Shown one piece after another: positions 39,708 through 47,932 of a DNA stretch of 64,000 bases. Each line of letters starts with the position of its first letter. The first letter of the stretch is position 1. The notes under the pieces were generated by a model, which was not told the DNA's origin, made no database searches, and saw only the letters and a list, made by a program, of their open reading frames with translations. Origin of the DNA: Candida dubliniensis CD36 (lineage: Eukaryota > Ascomycota > Pichiomycetes > Serinales > Debaryomycetaceae); the NCBI RefSeq assembly GCF_000026945.1, contig NC_012865.1:496001-560000 (forward strand), read 5' to 3'. Both the position numbers and the translations under genes were made by a program.

Positions 39708-40819
39708 ATGGCTAAAAGGTATGAATTGATCAAAAAAGGTATGAATTGATCAAAAAAGGTATGAATTGATCAAAAAAGGTATGAATAATACCGTTGATGA
39801 CAATAAGACGCTTCAAGCTGCTTTTAAAGAGGCATCTTCAGCACCAGAGAAGTTTATGTTTAATGGTTTACCTAATGAATCCGAAGACAACGTTGATTTG
39901 ATAATTGGTTATTTCAAAGATGATGATTTTGAAAGATGGTTTAAGCTGATTAGTTTGAATTATAATTGGTCAAGAAAGAGTTCTTTTGAGTCACCAGAAG
40001 AGAACAACAATGATAACAAAACTGGAAAGCTGCTTTATTCCAAAGAAGAATACTTTGGTTGTTTTCTGCGAGGAAAATTTAAGTCGAAATCAAAAAAGAG
40101 CAACGATGCTATTGTTAACCAGACAGTATCGTCAATAAAATCTGATTGCCCCGCAAGACTTTACGTTAAACAACAAAAAGGTATTCCTGGTTATAAATTA
40201 ATTGGTTTTGTACCAACCCATAACCACGCTCCACAAGAGAATGGACCTTTAAATGCTGTGGCAAGAGACTGGCTAGTTGATGTGGTTGAAAAAGGTTACA
40301 CCAGGAGTCAGATTGCAAAAATATTATTTAACCTTCATGGTCAAAGAAATAGAAGTCAAATTTCAATGAGTTACAGACCATTTTTAAGAATTCAAACATC
40401 ATATTAATTACTGGATCGATAAAAGGTTCAAATTAGATCAAGATAATAAAATAAATTTGCTTAAATGGGGTGAAAAGATTTCTTCTGGTGGTTCTTTCAT
40501 AACAGATGAGGAAAAAGAACATCAAGACCTAGCTGATTTAAACTTAATAATGAAAAGACTTAATGAAGTTAGAAAAAAGTCACCTGAAAAGCTTGATAAT
40601 TTCCTATTGAATATAAGAAGTTGGAGGTATTTTGCAGATCAAATAGTCACTAACCAAGATAATTTGGCTTATAATACAAAACAAAGAAAAACAAACAAAT
40701 GAGGTTTATAAATTATAGATAGAATCGATTAAAATGTATTATATCTTACTGATAAATTTGGTAGATTAACTGCTATTAATGCAATCGTTATTAAAGAATT
40801 GGTAAAAGAATTACCATAG
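39708..40819 (+). pseudogene. Decayed Mutator-like (FAR1/WRKY-GCM1-type) transposase relic
   Basis: Broken coding sequence in at least three frames. The first long frame (from the ATG at 39781 to 40407) carries a C-C-H-H zinc module: Cys in YFGCFLRGKF, Cys in SDCPARLYVK, and HNH in FVPTHNHAPQ. This is the arrangement of FAR1/Mutator transposase DNA-binding domains, followed by DVVEKGYTRSQIAKIL. The protein continues in another frame from about 40388 to 40702 (INYWIDKRFKL...LKWGEK) and in a third at 40733-40819 (LYLTDKFGRLTAINAIV), the last two matching in style the start of a MULE catalytic region. Upstream, an ATG at 39708 (MAKRYELIKKG) is thrown out of frame by the 20-bp repeat. The catalytic domain proper is missing, so it cannot be active. 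A domesticated short protein from 39781 to 40407 remains possible. Confidence 0.65.
39718..39777. repeat. Three perfect 20-bp tandem repeats at the 5' end of the relic
   Basis: Unit GGTATGAATTGATCAAAAAA, three exact copies, then a partial copy running into the ORF. Each unit contains ATG AAT TGA, a two-codon upstream ORF. One copy would join the ATG at 39708 in frame with the main ORF. Three copies (plus 40 bases) shift the frame by one. Confidence 0.9.
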
Positions 40820-40840
40820 ATTGTAAAAACACTTGAAGAT

Positions 40841-40902
40841 TTTTTTTTTCTTAGAAAAGTCTTAGTGAAATTTTTTTTTTCCTAAGAAAAGTCTTAGTGA
40901 AA
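40841..40902. repeat. Tandem duplication, about 30 bp x 2
   Basis: Two near-identical units (T-run, then CTTAGAAAAGTCTTAGTGAAA and CCTAAGAAAAGTCTTAGTGAAA). A third degenerate TTAGTAAAATTTT lies further downstream. The position is near the 3' end of the transposase relic. Confidence 0.75.
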
Positions 40903-41003
40903 ATTCGTTTTCCCATACCTCCAAAATACTTAGTAAAATTTTGATTTCTCATACAAAATACTTAAAAAAAAATTTTTTTTGGTTGTTCTTTAAGAATTTT
41001 TAG

Positions 41004-41030
41004 TCATGCACGGCGGGTTATAATATGCAC
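41004..41030. repeat. Candidate right terminal inverted repeat of the relic
   Basis: TCATGCACGGCGGGTTATAA followed by TATGCAC, partly complementary to 39509-39540. An 11-base direct repeat, ATGCACAATTT, occurs at 41025-41035 and at 39488-39498. Confidence 0.3.
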
Positions 41031-41415
41031 AATTTATTTAAGTTTGTGTAATTTGAAACGTCCACGACCCAAACTTTTGGCATCTTTATTTGCATCCGGA
41101 AAAAAACTCAAAAAACTTGGGGATAGAAGAAGAGTAGCTCCGACAAGTAATTTAACCAACTTGCACGACAAGTCAGATCGGGAATATAGAATACCTAGAA
41201 TTCAGACAGGAAAGGGAGGGATAATCTAAATACAATTATAACAGATAGGAAGTTTTATAATCTTAAAACTGAATATTAAATTATCTTGATTGAGATATCC
41301 TTGCAATGCATTACAGCATTTCCTTCTAACTTTTTGGTATTGGTCAACCAGAAATTGCCAACTATCAGTACAATTTAACCTAAAAATCGTTAAAACATTA
41401 TACTCGTACTACCCT

Positions 41416-42096
41416 CTATAGACACAACTTGGTACTTTCGTTCAATCGCATCAACGTAATATAGTACATTCTATACCCATAGTGTTCAGTTAAATATTCC
41501 AATTGTTTTTTCGTAGGTCCAACTTTCGGATCAATACTATCTAGTTGATTAGTAAATTCTTTGAACCATTTAAACTTGAAATCATATTTAATATCATTTG
41601 GCATTTCGTTATCAAGTTTTAGAATTGTACTAACAATCTTGGTTTCTTCATTGTCTATACCAGTCTTGGCAACATCATCTTCAGTCATACTGGAATTATT
41701 TGAGTAAGGGGTTTCTGCTGTCACAGTATGATTAAACACAAATACCAAAGTGTTCATCATTCGCTGTTCAAGTTCTTGTTCCGACAAAGCAGGTAAATTC
41801 AAAATAGCCTCCCTTTTGGTATTGTATGAAATACTTCGGAATTGTCTTTTAACAAATGCAGCATAATCTTGATCATTTATGTCTGGTGTGTAATATGGGA
41901 TATCTTTAATAATATACAACTGCTCATTACACTCGAACTTTCGTAGTTTGTAAAACCTCTTGTAAAATGCTAAAAGTTTAGATCTGAAACTAGGCAACTT
42001 AGAAATCTCATCAAATGTTGTAGAAATATTTATGACTGGTTTATTCAATATAATACCTTTGGCATTTGGTCTGAAATTGAATTTGGGTTTATACAT
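41416..42096 (-). CDS. IRC19: Irc19-like protein
   Basis: A 226-aa protein resembling S. cerevisiae Irc19 (about 230 aa), as I recall that sequence. The blocks that match in order are KLLAFYKRFYKLRKF (Irc19 KLFYRRFMRLKPF), DINDQDYAAFVKRQFR (DTYRDYVRYKFM), a middle MMNTLVFVFN (MQRTLEFVLK), and the C-terminal YITLMRLNESTKLCL (TLIYLNETLGTRL). The molecular function of Irc19 is unclear; mutants show increased recombination foci and sporulation defects. There is no presequence or membrane span. The similarity is low overall, so the name is tentative. It is divergent from the next gene across 157 bases. Confidence 0.55.
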   Translation of the reverse strand: MYKPKFNFRPNAKGIILNKPVINISTTFDEISKLPSFRSKLLAFYKRFYKLRKFECNEQLYIIKDIPYYTPDINDQDYAAFVKRQFRSISYNTKREAILNLPALSEQELEQRMMNTLVFVFNHTVTAETPYSNNSSMTEDDVAKTGIDNEETKIVSTILKLDNEMPNDIKYDFKFKWFKEFTNQLDSIDPKVGPTKKQLEYLTEHYGYRMYYITLMRLNESTKLCL

Positions 42097-42253
42097 CTAG
42101 TTGACCTGAGTATCCATGATAGGATCCCGGTGTAAATTTTTCTTACAAGAACTGATGCGTAATGTATCGCATTTTTTTTTTTTTTTTCTGAAGTTAGGAC
42201 AACCATTTTACAACCAAAGATTTGTTGCAATTATATATGAACTTATTAACATC

Positions 42254-42961
42254 ATGTCCTTATCCATCCGATTATTTGAAGACTACTACAAACTACAGTA
42301 TAGTTATTTGTGTACCAAACCCCAACTTTTGAAGACGGCAACTCCTAGTGTTAATTTTGTAATACATGTGAATATACTAATTAACAACAATGCGCTAACC
42401 ACAAGGACTTTTGATTCTCAACTAATAACCGGATTAGCCACGAGGTTTACAAAATTTTGGAGCTTATTAGAATATGAAGTAAGCCTAAACATATGTGATG
42501 ATTCCAGTCACACATTTGATATGGTCTTAAAATGCAAGATATTTGAATTGTATGCTCCCACTAATTGTTTACTTTCCCTAGACTTAGAATTGTCTATCCT
42601 CACACAAGAAAACACTATTCATTTGGAAGATATGTCTACCAATTTCAATTACTTGCTAGCATCATGGTATCTTTTTATGGAAACGCAAGCTCCATTTGTT
42701 TTTTCATTAATTGGCCGACAGTATGCGAAAAGCAACATTTTCTGGTATAGAAGAGTTCGAAGAGATGTGCTAGGATATGACTCAATGGATTTAGATAGAG
42801 TACTTATGTTGTTGGAGGGCAAAATCTCTTACAGTTTTACTGTTCAGCAATTGTTGCTACAAAATGTTAAATTGCAATCACTTTTGGAAGCTACGTCACC
42901 AACATCACGCAAGAAAGCCAGCAGTGCTATCAAATCTTACCCTGTGACATTAATACAGTGA
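42254..42961 (+). CDS. Protein of unknown function (235 aa)
   Basis: Not recognised. From the ATG at 42254 (MSLSIRLFEDYYKLQYSYLC) it reads as an ordinary folded protein: alternating hydrophobic strands (VNFVIHVNILIN; LLSLDLELSILTQ), a central helical part with FWSLLEYEVSL, and a C-terminal helical segment (DSMDLDRVLMLLEG; VQQLLLQNVKLQSLLEA) before a Ser/Lys tail. There is no signal or membrane span. The frame is open further upstream from 42116 (ATG), but that part crosses a poly-T tract (polyPhe) and overlaps the IRC19-like promoter, so I prefer 42254. It may be a small complex subunit; this is a guess from its shape. Confidence 0.7.
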   Translation: MSLSIRLFEDYYKLQYSYLCTKPQLLKTATPSVNFVIHVNILINNNALTTRTFDSQLITGLATRFTKFWSLLEYEVSLNICDDSSHTFDMVLKCKIFELYAPTNCLLSLDLELSILTQENTIHLEDMSTNFNYLLASWYLFMETQAPFVFSLIGRQYAKSNIFWYRRVRRDVLGYDSMDLDRVLMLLEGKISYSFTVQQLLLQNVKLQSLLEATSPTSRKKASSAIKSYPVTLIQ

Positions 42962-43301
42962 ATTTTAAGAGTCAGATGATGTCCTATGACAAAATAGTTT
43001 GCTATACATGGTCCCCCCCCCACTTTGCTATCCTCCAAACAGAATAGTTTTTTCTCCGACAAGACGCAGTTCGTTCCGAACGGAAAAACCTTATTTTTGA
43101 TTATTATTTGGAGGATCTTTTTTTTTTTTTTTCCCAACCTGAGCCACAAAAATACTTTGGTAACGAATTCTTATTATAAATATGGAAGCGGGGATCCTCG
43201 CTTTACTACTTTTCTTTTCTTTTTTTTTTTTTTTTTCAGTTTTTTCTCCTTAATTGATACAACAATTTCAATTATCACCACTCTCTATATAAAATTACAA
43301 T
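42962..43301. other. Intergenic region upstream of the YMR315W-like gene
   Basis: 340 bases. It contains a C9-type run (near 43012-43021), T runs, and TTCCGAACGGAA with a CCG-N2-CGG core (43076-43083) about 220 bases before the ATG. Confidence 0.55.
43076..43083. promoter_or_regulatory. CCGAACGG (CCG-N2-CGG), Zn2Cys6-type site
   Basis: Inverted CGG triplets within TTCCGAACGGAA, about 220 bases upstream of the oxidoreductase start. Zn-cluster dimers bind such pairs. Which factor is unknown. Confidence 0.4.
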
Positions 43302-44348
43302 ATGTCTCAACCAATTAACTTAGCTATTGTCGGAACTGGTATTTTTGCTACAGATAACCACTTACCAACTATCCAAAAGATTCCTGGATTGAAACCATAT
43401 GCTGCTTACAACAGAACTAAATCAAAGGCCGAAACTTTTGCACAAAAAGCCAACATTGCCCTGGATAAAGTTTATGATTCATTGGAAGAAGTTTTTGAAG
43501 ACAAAGACGTCGAGTTTGTTGATGCTTTGTTGCCAGTGCAATTTAATCTCGACGCAGTTAAGCTTGCTGTGAAAAACAATAAACCAATTTGTTTTGAAAA
43601 ACCAATTGCTGCCAATTTAGACCAAGCTAAAGAAATAGTTAAATTGAGTGAATCTACTGACTTGCCAATTTTGGTTTTGGAAAACTGGACTTATTTGAAG
43701 GCAATTGATATTTTGAAAAATGAAGTTTTACCAAAAATAGGCGACGTCGTTGCGTTTACCTATAACGCCACTGGTCCATTTAATGATGCTAACAAGTATT
43801 TGGCTACTGGTTGGAGATTAAAACCAGAACATATTGGGGGATTTTTAAGTGATGGTGGTGTTCATCAGTTGGCATTGTTGACAGAGGTGTTGGGAGATGT
43901 TGAGTCCGTAAGTGGGTTGACTCAACAATTGAAAGAGCAGAGTGGGACAGATGACGTATTGTTTTCTACGTTGAAAACTACCAAAGGTGCAATTGGTACC
44001 TTTACCTATGGTTCCGCATTTGGTGCTACTGACAAGTCTACTTTTTTCAAAATTTTTGGTACAAATGGTAGTGCAACTTATGATTGGTCACCATGTTTGT
44101 CAAAACCACAAATCACTTATGCAACAGGTGCCACCTCTGGCCAAGCTTCTGGAAAAACTACTATTGAAATAGATGAAGTTGATACCATAGAAGAAGAATT
44201 CAAAAATTTCAAAGACGCAGTTGCGAAGAAGGACAAGAAATTGGTTAAAGTACCACCAAGAAAAGCATTCCATCATTTAGCCATTGTGGCTGCTGCATTA
44301 GAATCTTCCAAAAACAATGGATCTAATGTCACAGTAGAAACTCCATAG
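43302..44348 (+). CDS. Gfo/Idh/MocA-family NADP-type oxidoreductase, YMR315W ortholog
   Basis: A 348-aa two-domain dehydrogenase. The N-terminal Rossmann motif is AIVGTGIFATDNHLP, with FEKPIAANLDQAKEIV, the EKP signature of the Gfo/Idh/MocA family. The substrate domain carries GGFLSDGGVHQLALL, with the conserved Asp/Gly/His, and GTFTYGSAFGATDKS. The alignment with S. cerevisiae YMR315W, as I recall it, runs end to end. The yeast protein is NADP(H)-linked and induced when NADPH is short; its substrate is not established. Here it is a single gene convergent with SEC20 (65 bases between stops). Confidence 0.88.
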   Translation: MSQPINLAIVGTGIFATDNHLPTIQKIPGLKPYAAYNRTKSKAETFAQKANIALDKVYDSLEEVFEDKDVEFVDALLPVQFNLDAVKLAVKNNKPICFEKPIAANLDQAKEIVKLSESTDLPILVLENWTYLKAIDILKNEVLPKIGDVVAFTYNATGPFNDANKYLATGWRLKPEHIGGFLSDGGVHQLALLTEVLGDVESVSGLTQQLKEQSGTDDVLFSTLKTTKGAIGTFTYGSAFGATDKSTFFKIFGTNGSATYDWSPCLSKPQITYATGATSGQASGKTTIEIDEVDTIEEEFKNFKDAVAKKDKKLVKVPPRKAFHHLAIVAAALESSKNNGSNVTVETP

Positions 44349-44413
44349 AACAAAAAAAGTAGTACCTCTAATGAAAAACACATGCCGATTTCTTATTATT
44401 TATCTTATAAAAC

Positions 44414-45412
44414 TTATAGTTCATCTACAATACGTTCCATTGAAGACGTCGTAAGAGATTCCACTACCATTGTAAGCGTATCAATGGCTGTATTAGAGTC
44501 TTCCATGCCCGAAAAAGTCTCCAAAAATGTTTTCGTTGTCTCATACTCGTCAATTTCCGTAGTAGCAGCAATCACGGATGAAACTAGCACACCAGTAGCA
44601 GACAACCCCTTACTTCTACCTCCTCCAAGCAACCAGTTGAAGATATTGAATATCTTGAAAAAAGACCACAAGAATATTTTTAGTGGTCGCCTTAAAATTC
44701 TTCTATAAACCACCCATGAACAACAAAGTATGAAAAATCCCATACTCAAATATATACGCTGACGATCGGCTTTATCCTGCTTTTCAATAAACTTGACAAT
44801 TTTCTTTGATCTATTCAACAAATCATTAAATTGGATAAACCCTTCATTCAACTTATATAAATCCTTGGTTTGCTGATCTATGTTCTCAATGTTTAATTCA
44901 CTCTGCAATATACCTGCTGATAACAATTGTCTTGATGCTTGCAAGGATTTCGTAATCAGCTTATTTTGATTGACAATTTGTTGGTTAATAGAGGCCTCCG
45001 TTTCTTTCTGAGTTTTCTTAATGGAGCGACTAGCAAATAATTGGTCTCGAGCAGATTCGTTGTTTAGGGTATCCACTGGCAGATCTTGTAGGCGGAAATG
45101 TTTCACCCTATATTCATGCAACTTGTCCTGTTGTTGATCATTAATAAATACTTGCAACTCACGCAATTTCTGTTTCAAAGAATGAAATTTCAATTCATAT
45201 GTATTCAATTTATTGGATTTATCTTTGGGTCGTAAAAGTCTAAGAAGGTCTTTGAAAGCAATCAATAACAGATCAATCTCTTGCACTGTGTCGTCGAAGC
45301 TCGCCTTGTAGACAGATTCATCTTCAGAATTGGATAATTGAATCAAGGAATTGAACAAATCATAAATTTGGAATTGTACTGTATCTAGCTTTTTATAGTA
45401 TACTGCTGACAT
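44414..45412 (-). CDS. SEC20: ER t-SNARE-type protein Sec20
   Basis: 332 aa from the ATG at 45412 (MSAVYYKKLDTVQ). The frame runs 17 codons further upstream without an ATG. The N-terminal half is helical. A BNIP1/Sec20 SNARE-like heptad region lies about 140-215 (NKLITKSLQASRQLL...LNEGFIQFNDLLNRSKKIVKFIE), followed by hydrophobic segments (IYLSMGFFILCCSWVVYRRI and KIFLWSFFKIFNIFNWLL). The lumenal tail ends VDEL, an HDEL-type retrieval signal; S. cerevisiae Sec20 ends HDEL. Sec20 works with Tip20, Ufe1 and Use1 in Golgi-to-ER retrograde fusion. Confidence 0.92.
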   Translation of the reverse strand: MSAVYYKKLDTVQFQIYDLFNSLIQLSNSEDESVYKASFDDTVQEIDLLLIAFKDLLRLLRPKDKSNKLNTYELKFHSLKQKLRELQVFINDQQQDKLHEYRVKHFRLQDLPVDTLNNESARDQLFASRSIKKTQKETEASINQQIVNQNKLITKSLQASRQLLSAGILQSELNIENIDQQTKDLYKLNEGFIQFNDLLNRSKKIVKFIEKQDKADRQRIYLSMGFFILCCSWVVYRRILRRPLKIFLWSFFKIFNIFNWLLGGGRSKGLSATGVLVSSVIAATTEIDEYETTKTFLETFSGMEDSNTAIDTLTMVVESLTTSSMERIVDEL

Positions 45413-45610
45413 TTTAGAAAGCTGTAGAGAATGAAAAGTAGTATGTGGTAAACACTTGACCAACGCTTTTTTTTTTTCCCGATCTCTGTTCAGTTTCTTT
45501 GTTTAGGATCAACTGGTGAGTACTGCCAAATTTAAACCCTTGACGTATAATTTTTTTTTTCTTTCCTTTTTTTTTAGACTCCCTTATTCACATCTATAGA
45601 CTAAATACTA

Positions 45611-47104
45611 ATGCTGCCGATAAGTAATGAGAGTAAGGATAGAAATAATTTGTCCAATGGGACTGGTGATACAGCTAATGTTTCAAAACCGGTAACAAAA
45701 AAACCCATGGACCCAAAATTGCTAACACAGGAGTATATCCTTGAACAAAGACGTCTTAGGGAACTACGCAAGGAAAAGATACGCCAACAGAAGGAAGCAT
45801 TAGGATTGATCCCTCCTCCTGAAAAAGAAAAGTTTTTGAAACGTCCAATGCTAGGAATCTGCAAACCAAAACCTGGCCTTCCTTCCATCAAGATTATGAG
45901 CTACAACATACTAGCGCAGACATTAATCCGAAGAGAAATATACCCTACAAATGGGAAGATATTGAAATGGTCTGTAAGATCCCAGATACTACTAGACGAA
46001 TTGAAACATTATAACGCTGATATCATGTGTTTACAAGAAGTGGATAAAGTGCAGTATGAAGGGTTTTGGGTTAGTCAACTAGAGAAGTTGGGATATTCGA
46101 CAAGATTTTATCGCAACAATACCAAAAATCATGGTTGTGTCATAGTTTTCAGAGAAAAGTTATTTGTTTGCAAGCATCAGTCGTTTATCAGATTAGACCA
46201 AGATTTGAATCAAGAAGCCAGCGAAAAACAGTTACCACCCGCACGGATCGCAACTACAAATATCGCATTTATGGCATATTTGGAGTTTACACCAGCATTT
46301 GTCAAAGAGTATCCATGTTTAAAAGAAACCAATGGATTTATTATCGGTACAACTCATTTGTTTTGGCACCCTTTTGGAACTTATGAACGAACACGACAAA
46401 CATATATGCTTTTATATAAATTCAAAGAGTTCCAACGTGTGTTGAGAATTATAGTGGGTAATTCCAAAAGATTTTATTCATTCTTCACCGGTGATTTCAA
46501 CTCTGAGCCATTTGATGCACCCTATCGTGCCATTACTGCAAAACCGATAAAGTTTTCTGGTCGGTCCAAGAATGTTTTAGGCTGTTCGTTGGCATACACC
46601 TATTCAAAAGATCGAAGTTTGGATGAAGACGATGTAGACATTGAAGAGTTAGAACAAGAAAGAGACAACAACCCACTGGACCCCGAGCCAGAAACGTTTG
46701 AAACGACACCGGAACAGGAGCAACTTATAAAGGACTTGGAAGAGGCGCACAATGATTTAGACGTGAGAGCCATTTCGTTATATTCCGTTGGATACAAGCA
46801 AGCTCATCCTGAAAATGCAGGCACTGCTGGACATAGAAACGAGCCAGCGTTCTCCAACTGGGTTGACAAGTGGAACGGAATGTTAGATTACATTTTCCTA
46901 TTGGTCCCATGGAATAAATCCGACGACCATTCAAAGAAAAGAGATTTACCAGAAGATTTGGCTGAACAATATAAAATCAAATTAACAAAGCTACTTAGAT
47001 TGCCTACACCAGAAGAAATGGGGCCGCCACCATCAGGACAACCTCGAATGAATCAGTACCCATCAGACCATCTCAGTATTATGGCCGAAATACAGCTTGA
47101 ATAA
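45611..47104 (+). CDS. NGL2: CCR4-type endonuclease/exonuclease, Ngl2-like
   Basis: A 497-aa exonuclease-endonuclease-phosphatase fold protein. Motifs: KIMSYNILAQTLIRRE (Asn), DIMCLQEVD (metal-binding Glu), HGCVIVFRE, TTHLFWHP (His), FFTGDFNSEP (catalytic Asp-Asn), and the C-terminal YPSDHLSIMAE (Asp-His). The charged N-terminal helix (LEQRRLRELRKEKIRQQKEALGL) and the APP-like spacing favour Ngl2/Ngl3 over Ccr4, as there are no leucine-rich repeats. Ngl2 trims the 3' end of 5.8S rRNA. The acidic insertion near residues 330-375 (EDDVDIEELEQERDNN) is variable in the family. Its stop is 6 bases from the MOB1 stop on the other strand. Confidence 0.83.
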   Translation: MLPISNESKDRNNLSNGTGDTANVSKPVTKKPMDPKLLTQEYILEQRRLRELRKEKIRQQKEALGLIPPPEKEKFLKRPMLGICKPKPGLPSIKIMSYNILAQTLIRREIYPTNGKILKWSVRSQILLDELKHYNADIMCLQEVDKVQYEGFWVSQLEKLGYSTRFYRNNTKNHGCVIVFREKLFVCKHQSFIRLDQDLNQEASEKQLPPARIATTNIAFMAYLEFTPAFVKEYPCLKETNGFIIGTTHLFWHPFGTYERTRQTYMLLYKFKEFQRVLRIIVGNSKRFYSFFTGDFNSEPFDAPYRAITAKPIKFSGRSKNVLGCSLAYTYSKDRSLDEDDVDIEELEQERDNNPLDPEPETFETTPEQEQLIKDLEEAHNDLDVRAISLYSVGYKQAHPENAGTAGHRNEPAFSNWVDKWNGMLDYIFLLVPWNKSDDHSKKRDLPEDLAEQYKIKLTKLLRLPTPEEMGPPPSGQPRMNQYPSDHLSIMAEIQLE

Positions 47105-47110
47105 AATATA

Positions 47111-47932
47111 TTATCTTTGAAGCATTGTGTCTACCAAGTCCTCTAACGGACCGTAATCTTTTCTGCTAATCAATTGAAATTCGTTGGCAAACAATACGTA
47201 GTGCTTCAAACTGGTGTTCAAATGACTTTGCAACCCCAACTCACTTACTTCGTGGAAATGATGGCAATATATATGTGCATAAATTCTGAACAATCTCTTG
47301 AATATGGTTTTCACCAATGTAGGAAACTGATGTGGGAACGGTGCACCAATTTTAGTTGGAAATATGTTATCGTTATCGAAAAAGTTCTGCACCCAATTCA
47401 TCAAGTTTTCGATATACTCACACGCAGGTAAAGACACTGGCCTTTTTGGAGACTGAACAGTCCCATCTTGGTTTGTCGGAGCCGACTCTTGCCATAAGTA
47501 TTCATATTCTTCTGTAGCGATCATTCGTGGACATGTAGCTGGCGAACAGAATTCAGTTATTGCACCATAAAGCATATTTATTTGGTTATAGAAATCCACA
47601 ACATGTATAGCTAGCCATTCATTCACGTCTTCGTCGCGTGGTAATTTAACCGCTTGGATCAAGGCGTTATCTGATCCCAATGTTTGTTCTGCATAATTTC
47701 GAATATCTTTGTGAGAAGACACAGGTTGGCCATTGCCATTATTAAAATTGATAGTTTGGTATGGATTTTGTTCTGTTTGCTCGAGGTGAGGACGTTGACT
47801 ATTTTCTAAAGGGGTCTGTGGTAGGACTGAGTTGCTTATCGGTTGAGGACTTGATATCGGAGATGATTGTTTTAATTTGAACCCACGAGTAGATCTTAAG
47901 GAATGGGTATTGAAATTCTGGAAAAGTGCCAT
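47111..47932 (-). CDS. MOB1: Mitotic exit network kinase activator Mob1
   Basis: A 273-aa protein of the Mob1/phocein family. The disordered N-terminus (about 75 residues, Pro/Ser/Gln-rich) is followed by the Mob fold: NYAEQTLGSDNALIQAVKLPRDEDVNEWLAIHVVDFYNQINMLYG. The zinc site then follows: Cys in EFCSPATCPRM (two Cys, five apart) and two His in YAHIYCHHFHEV. Mob1 binds and activates the NDR kinase Dbf2 in the mitotic exit network and helps septation. A block with a 16-residue insertion, SAPTNQDGTVQSPKRP, includes a minimal CDK site (SPKR). It is tail-to-tail with NGL2 and divergent from NAB3. Confidence 0.95.
   Translation of the reverse strand: MALFQNFNTHSLRSTRGFKLKQSSPISSPQPISNSVLPQTPLENSQRPHLEQTEQNPYQTINFNNGNGQPVSSHKDIRNYAEQTLGSDNALIQAVKLPRDEDVNEWLAIHVVDFYNQINMLYGAITEFCSPATCPRMIATEEYEYLWQESAPTNQDGTVQSPKRPVSLPACEYIENLMNWVQNFFDNDNIFPTKIGAPFPHQFPTLVKTIFKRLFRIYAHIYCHHFHEVSELGLQSHLNTSLKHYVLFANEFQLISRKDYGPLEDLVDTMLQR

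Larger units (their letters stand above)
40820..41415. other. Relic tail and intergenic region before the IRC19-like gene
   Basis: It holds the 30-bp duplication (40841-40902), further TTAGT...AAAA variants, and the candidate right terminal repeat (41004-41030). An open frame at 41044-41229 (Arg/Lys-rich, no ATG) is not called. Nothing else is recognised. Confidence 0.5.

Noticed and set aside
41044..41229. Arg/Lys-rich 61-codon frame
   Set aside because: Starts with TTG, has no ATG, and has no recognisable homology; probably chance or relic sequence.
42116..42253. Upstream extension of the 235-aa gene
   Set aside because: Contains a poly-Phe run from a T tract and lies in the divergent promoter.
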